Shown here piece by piece: positions 44,783 to 56,047 of a DNA stretch of 64,000 nt. The first letter of the stretch is position 1; every line of letters begins with the position of its first letter. Location of the stretch: the NCBI RefSeq assembly GCF_963678635.1, contig NC_087068.1, positions 38,277,649 through 38,341,648 on the forward strand, written 5' to 3'. The notes below the pieces were generated by a model. It did no database searches. It was not told the DNA's origin and saw only the letters and a program-made list of their open reading frames with translations. The position numbers and the translations under genes are program-made. The stretch comes from Symsagittifera roscoffensis (Eukaryota > Xenacoelomorpha > Acoela > Convolutidae).

Positions 44783-47700
44783 CTGCAGCATTTCAACATG
44801 CAGCTGAGTACATTTATCGGTGAGTCAGGGTAATGAGCAAAACTACATTTAGTAATGAGGGCTTTTAAATCATAATCAAACATGCCATTAACGGAGGGGG
44901 CATGCATAAGATTTTCGCAAGGCAGGCACTTTTTCATAAATTTTTGCTTTTTTCAACAATCCATCTCTCCCTCCCTCCCTCCTCCCCCACTCCTTCCCTG
45001 AAAAAAAAAAGAATTTACTGGCTCCAAATGTGTCAAAAATTTCACAGCTAGTCAGCCCAAAATTGATGTAGTAACATTTGCATGGCCAGTAGGTCAAACT
45101 CCGAAGCCGCTCCTATATCCACGCCTCGGTCATAACCTTCGATGTTTACTTTTTACACACAAAAGTGTCGATACCCTTCATAAGTGCTTCAACCATACGT
45201 TTTTTTTTTCAAAGCGCAAAATACGTAATAATAACTCTATGCCTACTACTAATTTATTATACCTACTACTACACAATGTGAAAGGATAAACACACATACC
45301 GGCTTCTGTATCCATATCCTCTGCTGTATTCTTTCAATTCACTTGCTGATCCTCCGCCATTCCGTGGATACTTCCCTCCTCCGCCTCCCCTCCCACCACT
45401 TCTACTCCTCGATCTACTCGGCTCCCTGTACCTCCGACTTCCCTTTCCTCCGCTGCCTCCTTCGTTCCGACTGCGTGACCTTGATCTGGTGCTGCCGCGT
45501 CTGGAGCGAGACCGGGACCTGGATCCCTTGTCGTAGCTAAAATGCTCACTAAATATAAGGTCGAAACGTGGTTAGCAAATTGCAGTACCAGTCATCAATT
45601 AGAAGACATCTTTCCGCCTTACTTTCGCTACTGAAAAAGAACCTTAATGGAATTTTTGAGGAGATAATGCCCTTACTATTGCTTGAGAGCGCCTAAATGA
45701 GGCCGAAAAATAACAACTGGATTTGTTTGAATGCCAGAAAACTTTTTTCTCACCCCTCCAACTGCAATTTTTACAAGTGATTTTCTGTTCACGTTATCCG
45801 ATTGTTACAAAAACAAGCATGCGGACTCTTTATAGCCAGGACAATTATATTTTGTGGTCATACTTTAATTTAAGAAACCTCTCGTTACACCATAAAATTA
45901 ATGCTTATTTGAGGTGGTGGGCGGTTAGAAAGAACAGCCAACAAAAATATGTAAAAAAATCCTGATCTCAAAATATCAAAATGAGGCCATCATCGGTTCA
46001 ATTTCACCTTAGCGAAAAAAATGTGGGCCAGCGACCTGTCTATATTTATTTTAAGATCTGAAAACAGCATTCACAAAAACAAAAACAGGTAGCCAACATA
46101 GTTGGAAAAGAGTCAATGAACGCAAAAAAAAAAAGAATAATTGACTTAATTGTCGCTAAAACTTCATCACGACAAAAAACATCACCTATATAAGATACTT
46201 AACTACGTTCGACCACTATTAATAAATCAAATTACGTTACACAGAGGCGAAGCAGAGCTTAGCACCAGTGCGATAGAGAATTGAATGATTCTCTCTCGCT
46301 ACTTGCAGATGAACCGAGAATTCGAAAAACACAAACACAGACTATAGGAAAAGAGTCAATGAACGCAAGAAAACAGAGAAAAACTGGCCTACTAGTAAAA
46401 CAGGTTGTAAAACACTGGATTGAAGGTAAAAATTTTTTTCCGCTTAAAAATTAAAAATTGAATTCCACTTTCGGAAAGGATGTCGCACGAGATTTGTGCC
46501 ATTTCACCGTTCGAATTTGGAGAGTGCAATTTATCCAAGTTTCAGCAAATTAAATTGCACTTAAAAAAGTGCATATATACCTAAGTTCATTCTTAAATGC
46601 ATTAATCTGTATGAATGCACATATATAGCTCATAGAGCATTTTCAGAATGCTTCCTGAAAAAAACAATCGCCAAAATCTATTACGTTCATCGATTCTTAA
46701 AAAATTATTCAAATTGTTTTAAAAAAATCAGAAACCCGTATATCTGAATTAACTGCGCCTTTAGAAATTTCACGAAGAGAATCCAAGTAAAGCACCGCAC
46801 TACTTGCAATAAAACCCACACATAGCATGTCGAACTAACCGACAAAAAAAAGATAAAAACCGTAAAAAATATCCAAAGTTTTGTCTTAAATAAAAATTCC
46901 TTTCATGAAAATAAGCTAAGAAGAAAGACAATTGAATGTTAAATAAGCATCGAAACAAAAGTTCTAAAGCGGCAACAAAACCGATAATTCTATTAGGAAT
47001 ACTTTAAAACCTCTTACTATAAGGTCGAAACATAGGTAAACAAAATCCAGCACCACTCATCAATTAGAAGACAATTTAAGTTTTGATGGGATACTTTTGA
47101 TGGGGGGCTTTTTGCGCTACACCTTTGCGCCCCACTTTCGATACTGAAAACAAACCTTATTGGAATTTTTGAGATACGCTCTTACTCTATAAACCTCAAA
47201 AGTCTCCCATCAAAACGCTTAAATAAGGCTTTTTGCTTCTCTAACGACTCAAAAAGAAGCCTCTAACAAATGTATTAATAAGCCGAAAGAGAAAAAAAAT
47301 ATTTAAAAAAAATTGATACCCTGAAGTCGAAATTGGTAAACTTAGGGTTTTTGAGGAGATAATGCCCTTACTATTGCTTGAGAGCGCCTAAATGAGGCCG
47401 AAAAATAACAATTAGATTTGTTTGAATGCCAGAAAACTTTTTTCTCACCCCTCCAACTGCAATTTTTACAAGTGATTTTCTGTTCACGTTATCCGATTGT
47501 TACAAAAACAAGCATGCGGACTCTTTATAGCCAGGACAATTATATTTTGTGGTCATACTTTCATTTAAGAAACCTCTCGTTACACCATAAAATTAATGTT
47601 TATTTGAGGTGGTGGGCGGTTACAACGAACAGCCAACAAAAATATGTTAAAAAATCCTGATCTCAAAATATCAAGATGAGGCAATCATCGGTTCAATTTC

Positions 47701-50700
47701 ACCTTAGCGAAAAAATTGTGGGCCAGCGACCTGTCTATATTTATTTTAAGATCTGAAAACAGCATTCACAAAAACAAAAACAGGTAGCCAACAGAGTTGG
47801 AAAAGAGTCAATGAACGTAAAAAAAAACAATAATTGACTTAATTTTCGCTAAAACTTCATCACGACAAAAAACATCACCTATATAAGATACTTAACTACG
47901 TTCGACCACTATTAATAAATCAAATTACGTTACACAGAGGCGAAGCAGAGCTTAGCACCAGTGCGATAGAGAATTGAATGATTCTCTCTCGCTACTTGCA
48001 GATGAAAGGAGAATTCAAAAAACACAAACACAGACTATAGGAAAAGAGTCAATGAACGCAAGAAAACAGAGAAAAACTTGCCTACTTTTGAAAAGTGAAA
48101 CAGGTTGTAAAACACTGGATTGAAGGTAAAAATTTTATTCCGCATAAAATTAAAAATAGAATTCCACTTTCGGAACGATTGTCGCACGAGATTTGTGCCA
48201 TTTCACCGTTCGAATTTGGAGAGTGCAATTTATCCAAGTTTCAGCAAATTAAATTGCACTTAAAAAAGTGCATATATACCTAAGTTCATTCTTAAATGCA
48301 TTAATCTGTATGAATGCACATATATAGCTCCTAGAGCATTATCAGAATGCTTCCTGAAAAAAAAACAATCGCCAAAATCTATTACGTTCATCGATTCTTA
48401 AAAAATTTATTCGAATTGTTTAAAAAAATCAGAAACCCGTATATGTGAATTAACTGCGCCTTTAAAAATTTCACGAAGAGAAGCCAAGTGAAGCACCGCA
48501 CTACTTGCAATAAAAACTACACATAGCATGTCGAACTAACCGACAAAAAAAAGATAAAAACCGTAAAAAATATCCAAAGTTTTGTCTTAAATAAAAATTC
48601 CTTTCATGAAAACAAGCTAAGAAGAAAGACAATTGAATGTTAAATAAGCATCGAAAAAAAAGTTCTAAAGCGGCAACAAAACCGAAAATTCTATTAGGAA
48701 TACTTTAAAACCTCTTACTATAAGGTCGAAACATAGGTAAACAAAATCCAGCACCACTCATCAATTAGAAGACAATTTAAGTTTTCATGGGATACTTTTG
48801 ATGGGGGGCTTTTTGCGCCACACCTTTGCGCCCCACTTTCGATACTGAAAACAAACCTTAATGGAATTTTTGAGATATGCTCTTACTCTATAAACCTCAA
48901 AAGTCTCCCATCAAAACGCTTAAATAAGGCTTTTTGCTTCTCTAACGACTCAAAAAGAAGCCTCTAACAAATGTATTAATAAGCCGAAAGAGAAAAAAAT
49001 ATATTTAAAAAAATTGATACCCTGAAGTCGAAGTTGGTAAACTTAGGGTTTTTGAGGAGATAATGCCCTTACTATTGCTTGAGAGCGCCTAAATGAGGCC
49101 GAAAAATAACAACTGGATTTGTTTGAATGCCAGAAAACTTTTTTCTCACCCCTCCAACTGCAATTTTTACAAGTGATTTTCTGTTCACGTTATCCGATTG
49201 TTACAAAAACAAGCATGCGGACTCTTTATAGCTAGGACAATTATATTTTGTGGTCATACTTTAATTTAAGAAACCTCTCGTTACACCATAAAATTAATGC
49301 TTATTTGAGGTGGTGGGCGGTTAGAAAGAACAGCCAACAAAAATATGTTAAAAAATCCTGATCTCAAAATATCAAAATGAGGCTATCATCGGTTCAATTT
49401 CACCTTAGCGAAAAAATTGTGGGCCAGCGACCTGTGTATATTTATTTTTAGATCTGAAAACAGCATTCTCAAAAACAAAAACAGGTAGCCAACAGAGTTG
49501 GAAAAGAGTCAATGAACGCAAAAAAAAACAATAATTGACTTAATTTTCGCTAAAACTTCATCACGACAAAAAACATCACCTATATAAGATACTTAACTAC
49601 GTTCGACCACTATTAATAAATCAAATTACGTTACACAGAGGCGAAGCAGAGCTTAGCACCAGTGCGATAGAGAATTGAATGATTCTCTCTCGCTACTTGC
49701 AGAAGAACCGAGAATTCGAAAAACACAAACTCAGACTAAAGGAAAAGAGTCAATGAACGCAAGAAAACAGAGAAAAACTGGCCTACTTTTGAAAAGTAAA
49801 ACAGGTTGTAAAACACTGGATTGAAAGTAAAAATTTTATTCCGCTTAAAAAATAAAAATAGAATTCCACTTTCGGAACGATTGTCGCACGAGATTTGTGC
49901 CATTTCACCGTTCGAATTTGGAGAGTGCAATTTATCCAAGTTTCAGCAAATTAAATTGCACTTAAAAAAGTGCATATATACCTAAGTTCATTCTTAAATG
50001 CATTAATCTGTATGAATGCACATATATAGCTCATAGAGCATTTTCAGAATGCTTCCTGAAAAAAAAACAATCGCCAAAATCTATTACGTTCATCGATTCT
50101 TAAAAAATTATTCAAATTGTTTAAAAAAATCAGAAACCCGTATATCTGAATTAACTGCGCCTTTAGAAATTTCACGAAGAGAAGCCAAGTGAAGCACCGC
50201 ACTACTTGCAATAAAAACCACACATAGCATGTCGAACTAACCGACAAAAAAAAGATAAAAACCGTAAAAAATATCCAAAGTTTTGTCTTAAATAAAAATT
50301 CCTTTCATGAAAATAAGCTAAGAAGAAAGACAATCGAATGTTAAATAAGCATCGAAACAAAAGTTCTAAAGCGGCAACAAAACCGAAAATTCTATTAGGA
50401 ATACTTTAAAACCTCTTACTATAAGGTCGAAACATAGGTAAACAAAATCCAGCACCACTCATCAATTAGAAGACAATTTAAGTTTTCATGGGATACTTTT
50501 GATGGGGGGCTTTTTGCGCCACACCTTTGCGCCCCACTTTCGATACTGAAAACAAACCTTAATGGAATTTTTGAGATATGCTCTTACTCTATAAACCTCA
50601 AAAGTCTCCCATCAAAACGCTTAAATAAGGCTTTTTGCTTCTCTAACGACTCAAAAAGAAGCCTCTAACAAATGTATTAATAAGCCGAATAATGAGAAAA

Positions 50701-52676
50701 AAAAATATTTAAAAAAAATTGATACCCTGAAGTCGAAGTTGGTAAACTTACAACCAACAAAACTTCGAATAGAACGGGCATTTAAAATACAGATATGCTG
50801 AAAAATTGTTTGCTCTCCATCTGTATTTTCGTTGATGAAATAGAGATAGAGACGACCACAACTTCAGTCATCCTGTGAACAAAGTTATTTATGGGAAAAA
50901 GAGTCGAGTACACAATTGCAATACAGCCAATAATTTAGCTAGTAAATTTGGCGAATAAGCATCGAAACACCATCAGTCGTTCGTTTTTCCTTACCTTCGT
51001 TTTCTTTTTTCTCTCTCTGGAGTTCGAGAAGGTGACCTTTCTTCTTCTGAAGAACTCGAGCTAAAATCGGAAAGAAGGTTAGAAACCTCAAGTGATTCCA
51101 ATTTCCGTTTGTTTTTGGTTAAAATTTCATCGTCCCCAAAAAGTGTGCTTTTCCTTATTATAAAAAAGTTAATACCAAACGAAATTAACTTAAGTACTCA
51201 TCTTTGAAGATCAGACCTTAGTTGTTCGATTCATGCATATGTTAACTGCAACTTACTCAGCTTGGGCCATAGCCATAATTGAAGCCATTTCATACCACAT
51301 TTCATCAAGTCAACCATTCATTCGAATTCGAGGAAGTGTACATAGCCATCTCGACGAGGCATGTTCCAATTGGGTGGTCCATCACGGGACATACATAGCC
51401 ATAGCATATCTACACGAGGACCACTACGCTCATAACCAAAAACAATTTGAATGCTTTTAATTATTTATTTCAATGCAGTCACTGAATCACTAACAGCCTT
51501 TCAAAATTCGCGCTGTTAAGCAACACTGTATAAGGTTATGAGCGGAACCATAAACCATTAACTGGCTAAAATTCAACTCCTGGTTTGAACACAGAACAGA
51601 AGACGCTTGTTTTCAATTCAATACTTACACAAAAGTCAAAGACACTTCTTGAAACAGTATCTCTTTAGCTCCTAACATCCAATTATCAAACTGATTATAA
51701 CAGTATAACTCACTCGTCTCTGACAGCCCTGGTGACCTTGGGCTTACACTCTCTGGAATAGTGTCCAAATCTGCCACACTGGTAGCACCTGGGCACACCC
51801 GGACCGCCTGCTGCTCGGCCTTGGTTGCGAGGCAGGGCAAACGATGTGCGGATACGAGCGCCACATACTAGTCTAGAAACAGATCCAATTCTCTTCATAT
51901 ATTTTTATTGCTTTGAGAAAATCGCATACATCAAGAACAACTCTACGATCATCTATCAACTTCTTCAAAATTACAATTATAGTTAATTTTGTAAGTTAAG
52001 TTAGAATTTTCGAAGAAAATTGGTATGAAACAAAGTTTATTGCACATACATCTTCAGGAAAACAAAATGAACGTTCAGTTTGCACATTCGCATGGATTTG
52101 TAAGAAAATTGACGAAAATTGGAAACATCATTCTACTTACTTATTGTCCATTTTACGACATGCATCCCATGCGTCATCCTTGTGTTTGAATACCACAAAT
52201 CCAAAACAGGGACTGGCTCTGGCAACCCATGGCTTCTCCGTCAAGGGTCCATACCTCGAGAACTCGCTTTGAAGTTCCTCTTCGTCCGGGTTGTCAGGAA
52301 GATCTGCTAAATGGATTCGGAATCCTTTGGATACTGGATCAAACATGCAGTTCTCATACTGGTATCTCTCAGGAGAAGAAGATACACTTCTATATAAACA
52401 AATATGAGTTTTACTTGTATCACTAGCCGTGCTTTGTTCATTTACCGTAACCTAAAATAGTTTGCAAAAATAGAAGGCAAAATTTTTATTCGAGCAATCT
52501 CTGCTGAAAAATATTATCTCTCAAAAAATTAATTAAAAACTAATTTCAAAGTTAAAAACTCAACATTTACAGTAATCTTAGCCCATTTGTTGCATTTTTG
52601 TAGACGGCATGGGCAATTAAAATCAGATAAATTCATGTTTCAATTCAGCAACTCACCTTGATTTTGAACGACCCAT
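44368..52676 (-). CDS. SR splicing factor, SRSF7/9G8-like (RRM + CCHC knuckle + RS), complete, 6 exons
   Basis: Joined exons (minus): 52676-52657, 52389-52141, 51872-51714, 51060-50995, 45536-45300, 44782-44368, giving 381 residues. SR proteins bind exonic enhancers and recruit U1/U2AF in the nucleus. Order of domains: short RS-like N-terminus (MGRSKSRSVSSSPER), RRM from about 31 to 101 (RNP2 RIHLADL; RNP1-like PCFGFVVF, 67-74), CCHC zinc knuckle C119-X2-C122-X4-H127-X4-C132, Ser/Glu block (143-165), RS/RG region (166-245), then a Glu/Arg/Tyr tail with decapeptide repeats to 381. The single RRM plus one knuckle is the SRSF7/RSZ arrangement; the acidic decapeptide tail is unusual for that group. 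All junctions are phase 2, so many exon-skipping products would keep frame. Confidence 0.93.
44611..44710 (-). repeat. In-frame 30-bp minisatellite coding the decapeptides
   Basis: 44641-44670 and 44671-44700 are identical 30-bp units (plus strand TCTAGGAGGTTCATCTCGAT...). 44611-44640 differs at two bases (TCTGGGCGG) and a partial unit follows at 44701. Thirty bases preserve the reading frame whatever the copy number. Confidence 0.95.
45300..45536 (-). CDS. SR gene exon 5: RS/RG domain
   Basis: One base, 78 codons, two bases; acceptor GAGCATTTTAG, donor GTATGT. Encodes YDKGSRSRSRSRRGSTRS, further RS dipeptides, and a Gly-rich GGRGGGGG segment, ending SRGYGYRS. This is the classical phosphorylated RS region. 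Other frames here are shadows. Confidence 0.92.
46247..46263. repeat. GCGAAGC hairpin, one stem mismatch (unit 1)
   Basis: GCGAAGC-AGA-GCTTAGC: one C-to-A change. The identical change in the copies at 47940 and 49641 shows that it predates the triplication. Confidence 0.8.
46351..46698. mobile_element. AAGAGTCAATGAACG-type element inside tandem unit 1
   Basis: AAGAGTCAATGAACG at the left, CGTTCATCGATTCTT at the right, imperfect inverted repeats. The same family core ('TTTGGAGAGTGCAATTTA') lies between. Duplicated with the unit at 48044-48399 and 49745-50101. Confidence 0.65.
47345..49045. repeat. 1.7-kb tandem unit 2 (SR intron 4)
   Basis: Starts at the same landmark (47356). Nearly identical to units 1 and 3 apart from scattered substitutions and homopolymer indels. 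Hairpin copy at 47940-47956, element copy at 48044-48399. Period to unit 3 is 1701 bp. Confidence 0.95.
47940..47956. repeat. GCGAAGC hairpin, one stem mismatch (unit 2)
   Basis: Same sequence as at 46247, carried by the second tandem unit. Confidence 0.8.
49046..50752. repeat. 1.7-kb tandem unit 3 (SR intron 4)
   Basis: Starts at 49057 and ends with GAAGTTGGTAAACTTA, after which the sequence diverges (50753). Hairpin copy at 49641-49657, element copy at 49745-50101. Confidence 0.95.
49641..49657. repeat. GCGAAGC hairpin, one stem mismatch (unit 3)
   Basis: Same sequence as at 46247, carried by the third tandem unit. Confidence 0.8.
50995..51060 (-). CDS. SR gene exon 4: Ser/Glu block
   Basis: A 66-base exon found by splice sites and phase: acceptor TTTCCGATTTTAG, donor GTAAGG. 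Encodes SSSSEEERSPSRTPEREKRKR. Phase 2 at both ends matches exons 3 and 5, and the composition fits an SR protein. Confidence 0.88.
51257..51453 (-). other. Candidate cassette exon with premature stop in SR gene intron 3
   Basis: Minus-strand sequence with a strong donor (GCTGA then GTAAGT, donor at 51256) that has the same phase-2 ending as exon 3. Upstream of it an open stretch reads GYERSGPR and SRDGPPNWNMPRRDGYVHFL before a TGA at 51318-51320. The acceptor is uncertain (AAAAG before 51453 is weak). SR genes commonly carry stop-containing 'poison' exons for self-regulation. Equally it may be a decayed exon or chance. Confidence 0.35.
51714..51872 (-). CDS. SR gene exon 3: RRM end and CCHC knuckle
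   Basis: One base, 52 codons, two bases; acceptor GGATCTGTTTCTAG, donor GTGAGT. Starts LVCGARIRTSF (last RRM strand), then a Gly/Ala-rich linker and CYQCGRFGHYSREC, a complete CX2CX4HX4C knuckle. Confidence 0.95.
52141..52389 (-). CDS. SR gene exon 2: RRM
   Basis: One base, 82 codons, two bases; acceptor TTTGTTTATATAG, donor GTAAGT. Encodes SSSPERYQYENC, then most of the RRM: FRIHLADLPDNPDEEEL, SEFSRYGPLTEKPWVARA, FGFVVF, DAWDACRKMDN. The WVAR-x-P-FGFV stretch is as in SRSF3/SRSF7. Confidence 0.95.
52657..52676 (-). CDS. SR gene exon 1 coding part (MGRSKS)
   Basis: Twenty bases, found by phase: ATG followed by RS-like codons and a GTGAGT donor, phase 2. The exon also has 12 bases of leader, preceded by a strong acceptor (GTTTTGTTTTTCAG). 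So there is either a 5' UTR intron or a trans-splice site just before the ATG. Confidence 0.85.
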
Positions 52677-52689
52677 GAATCAAGCTATC

Positions 52690-52910
52690 TGAAAAACAAA
52701 ACCATCGTTATTTCAAGGTAAACATAATCAAATCGTTGAAAAAAATTATAAACAATTCAATTCTTATTCTAAACGTATAAACAAAATGGACCGATATTGT
52801 GATAACAGTAGTCCGCGAAAATTTTAGGACTATTTTTTCTTGCATTTTTTCATCCAGCGTGGATTACATTTGTTCACAAGATTTCGTATTAATATGAGGA
52901 TGTCAATATT
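52690..52910. other. Region just upstream of SR exon 1
   Basis: On the minus strand this precedes the 5' acceptor before the start exon. No leader exon or promoter element is recognised between here and the tandem duplication that starts at about 52911. Confidence 0.4.
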
Positions 52911-53066
52911 CCTTCACCATTGTTTCTATAGCGGCCGAAATTATCTATCAATATCTTAAGAACCGCCAGCGTCGGCCCGTTGCTCAAAAATACTGAACCA
53001 ATTTAACCCAGACTTCTATGGGAATGCGAGAAAAAAAACATTAACATAGCCAATCGAAGATTGGAA

Positions 53067-53505
53067 AAGAGTATTGAACGCAAGTAAACATAATAAAAAC
53101 ACTTGACTTCGTTAAAAAAATCTCAACTTTCGAATTTCAAAGAAGAAAATAGATGCCCTTTTAGCTCTTTGAATTTCTAGAACAATTTTTGATTGTCGCT
53201 TTTTTGATAACATGAACCCAACTTGAAAAAACTGGATCAATCGGTAAAGTTTTTATACGGCTGGAAAACCTTAAAAATAATTTCCACTTTCGAAACTAGA
53301 TATCGTTCAAATTTTTTCGAGCCATTTCACGTTCGTATTTGGAGAGTGTTATTTCCGTCATATTTCAGCAGATGAATTTCAATTGAACTCAAAAAAAGGC
53401 ATAAATACCTTAAAGCATCAATATTTTAAGACATTTTCCTGAAAAAAAAAACAATAGAAAATCAGCAACACCTATACAAGAGTCTTCACCACGTTCATTA
53501 CTCTT
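53067..53505. mobile_element. AAGAGTATTGAACG element (439 bp)
   Basis: AAGAGTATTGAACG at the left and CGTTCATTACTCTT at the right, 13 of 14 paired. Interior core 'AACTGGATCAATCGG' and 'TTTGGAGAGTGTTATTT' identifies the same family as 5520-5915. Confidence 0.8.
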
Positions 53506-54320
53506 AAACACGATTTTAAGCGAGAATAAGATAAGAAGTCAGAGGTAGTAATATTACAACTACAGGAGTAAAATGAAAAAGGCTCACAGCGCAAAAAAAA
53601 ATCCGCGGTATAGCAACTAAGCCGACAATACATTATCGGCAAATTGTAGGCCGACAATTTTCGACACAGGGGGAAAGCATCGCTTCGCAAACACTAGCGA
53701 GAACACGAGAAAAAGTAGCTCTAGAGTTCTAAAAAATGCAATAAGGAAAAGTTTTTCAAAAAATAAGCCTCAAATGCCCTTAAATAAGCCTCAAGTTGAT
53801 AATTAGCAATGAAACAAAAATTACGAGGCCGTAACGTAGCTATAAAAACACGATTAGACGCCCGTTGAGCCAAACAAATTGTGTCCATGAAAATCATTGA
53901 TCCCGAGATTTGAATGTTGGTATACCATACTCCCTTTAATAAATGCTCACGCGCGCACGTATATAAAAATATACATCAACAAAAATCAAACTTGGATCAA
54001 TTGGCAATAATTTTTCAGTGATAATTCAATTGTTATCTTAATATAGCAGTGACAAAGATTATATCCATTTAAATTAACAAAACACAATTGCTAACATCTT
54101 GCGATGGCATTAAAAACGAAAAAAGTGAGACAAACGAATGCTGGATACAGCCTTGAAAATTGAAAGGAGGTTTGCTGAAAACTGAAATGTTGGATACTGA
54201 AGGGAAAAGCTAAAACCATAGCAAATAATTGTCAACGCAATTAGAAAAGAGCTGATCATGTCAAAAGCTGCATCGATCAGGCATTACAATGCACTTATAG
54301 AAATTATATCAAACACATAG

Positions 54321-54337
54321 GCGAAGTTGCACTTCGC
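54321..54337. repeat. GCGAAGT hairpin with a compensatory pair change
   Basis: GCGAAGT-TGC-ACTTCGC: relative to the consensus both partners of the loop-closing pair changed (C-G to T-A) and the 7-bp stem stays perfect. Confidence 0.85.
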
Positions 54338-54406
54338 AAACACAAGCAAGAAAACTACCAGAGGCAGCTCTAAAAATTGAAATAAGAAAAGTAGAAACAA
54401 GACTCG

Positions 54407-54490
54407 AAACAGGATTCGAACAAAAGACCTCGAGATTTGGAGCCTCGCATATTTCCTTCTGAGCGACAGACGCTTGACTATCCTTCACCA
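54407..54490 (-). repeat. tRNA-Trp-like relic
   Basis: On the minus strand CGAGG-CTCCAAA-TCTCG forms a 5-bp anticodon stem with a CCA anticodon (Trp), followed by a B box TTGTTCGAATCC. The T stem and the acceptor stem do not pair, so it is a tRNA-derived retroposon piece or pseudogene. A second copy lies at about 55970-56045 because of the 1.57-kb duplication. Confidence 0.55.
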
Positions 54491-56047
54491 TTGTTTCTAT
54501 AGCGGCCGAAATTATCTATCAATATCTTAAGAACCGCCAGCGTCGGCCCGTTGCTCAAAAATACTGAACCAATTTAACCCAGACTTCTATGGGAATGCGA
54601 GAAAAAAAAACATTAACATAGCCAATCGAAGATTGGAAAAGAGTATTGAACGCAAGTAAACATAATAAAAACACTGACTTCGTTAAAAAAATCTCAACTT
54701 TTGAATTTCAAAGAAGAAAATAGATGCCCTTTTAGCTCTTTGAATTTCTAGAACAATTTTTGATTGTCGCTTTTTTGATAACATGAACCCAACTTGAAAA
54801 AACTGGATCAATCGGTAAAGTTTTTATACGGCTGGAAAACCTTAAAAATAATTTCCACTTTCGAAACTAGATATCGTTCACATTTTTTCGAGCCATTTCA
54901 CGTTCGTATTTGGAGAGTGTTATTTCCGTCATATTTCAGCAGATGAATTTCAATTGATTTCAAAAAAGGCATAAATACCTTAAAGCATCAATATTTTAAG
55001 ACATTTTCCTGAAGAAAAAAAACAATAGAAAATCAGCAACACCTATACAAGAGTCTTCACCACGTTCATTACTCTTAAACACGATTTTAAGCGAGAATAA
55101 GATAATAAGTCAGAGGTAGTAATATTACAACTACAGGAGTAAAATGAAAAAGGCTCACAGCGCAAAAAAAATCCGCGGTATAGCAACTAAGCCGACAATA
55201 CATTATCGGCAAATTGTAGGCCGACAATTTTCGACACAGGGGGAAAGCATCGCTTCGCAAACACTAGCGAGAACACGAGAAAAGTAGCTCTAGAGTTCTA
55301 AAAAATGCAATAAGGAAAAGTTTTTCAAAAAATAAGCCTCAAATGCCCTTAAATAAGCCTCAAGTTGATAATTAGCAATGAAACAAAAATTACGAGGCCG
55401 TAACGTAGCTATAAAAACACGATTAGACGCCCGTTGAGCCAAACAAATTGTGTCAATGAAAATCATTGATCCCGAGATTTGAATGTTGGTATACCATACT
55501 CCCTTTAATAAATGCTCACGCGCGCACGTATATAAAAATATACATCAACAAAAATCAAACTTGGATCAATTGGCAATAATTTTTCAGTGATATTTCAATT
55601 GTTATCTTAATATAGCAGTGACAAAGATTATATCCATTTAAATTAACAAAACACAATTGCTAACATCTTGCGATGGCATTAAAAACGAAAAAAGTGAGAC
55701 AAACGAATGCTGGATACAGCCTTGAAAATTGAAAGGAGGTTTGCTGAAAACTGAAATGTTGGATACTGAAGGGAAAAGCTAAAACCATAGCAAATAATTG
55801 TCAACCCAATTAGAAAAGAGCTGATCATGTCAAAAGCTGCATCGATCAGGCATTACAATGCACTTATAGAAATTATATCAAACACATAGGCGAAGTTGCA
55901 CTTCACAAACACAAGCAAGAAAACTACCAGAGGCAGCTCTAAAAATTGAAATAAGAAAAGTAGAAAAAGACTCGAAACAGGATTCGAACAAAAGACCTCG
56001 AGATTTGGAGCCTCGCATATTTCCTTCTGAGCGACAGACGCTTGACT
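54482..56047. repeat. 1.57-kb tandem duplication, copy 2
   Basis: Directly follows copy 1 and is nearly identical: one-base indels, ACTC to TTTC at about 54957, and a G-to-A in the hairpin at 55904. Ends at CGCTTGACTA, then continues AGGACTTGACAAACACG. Confidence 0.96.
54639..55076. mobile_element. AAGAGTATTGAACG element, second copy from the 1.57-kb duplication
   Basis: Same termini and interior as 53067-53505; present because the larger unit was duplicated, not by a new insertion. Confidence 0.8.

Larger units (their letters stand above)
45650..47344. repeat. 1.7-kb tandem unit 1 (SR intron 4)
   Basis: GAGATAATGCCCTTACTATT marks the unit start (45661). Includes a hairpin copy (46247-46263), an AAGAGTCAATGAACG element (46351-46698) and a repeated TAAGGTCGAAACATAGG segment. 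Period to unit 2 is 1695 bp. Confidence 0.95.
45537..50994. other. SR gene intron 4, expanded by a 1.7-kb tandem triplication
   Basis: 5.46 kb, almost entirely made of three tandem units plus a partial diverged unit next to exon 5 (45550-45650). Only about 240 bp next to exon 4 (50755-50994) are outside the array. Confidence 0.9.
52911..54481. repeat. 1.57-kb tandem duplication, copy 1
   Basis: Starts TCCTTCACCATTGTTTC and ends ACAGACGCTTGACTA. Period 1571 bp. Contains one AAGAGTATTGAACG element, a GCGAAGT hairpin (54321) and a tRNA-Trp-like fragment at its end. Confidence 0.96.

Noticed and set aside
44431-44823. 130-codon plus-strand open frame rich in Ser and Arg
   Set aside because: Antisense shadow of the SR-gene terminal exon; the repetition comes from the 30-bp coding minisatellite on the other strand.
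45723-45965. 80-codon plus-strand frame repeated at 47418-47660
   Set aside because: Part of the 1.7-kb intronic tandem unit; no recognisable domain, and the frame's conservation only mirrors DNA identity.
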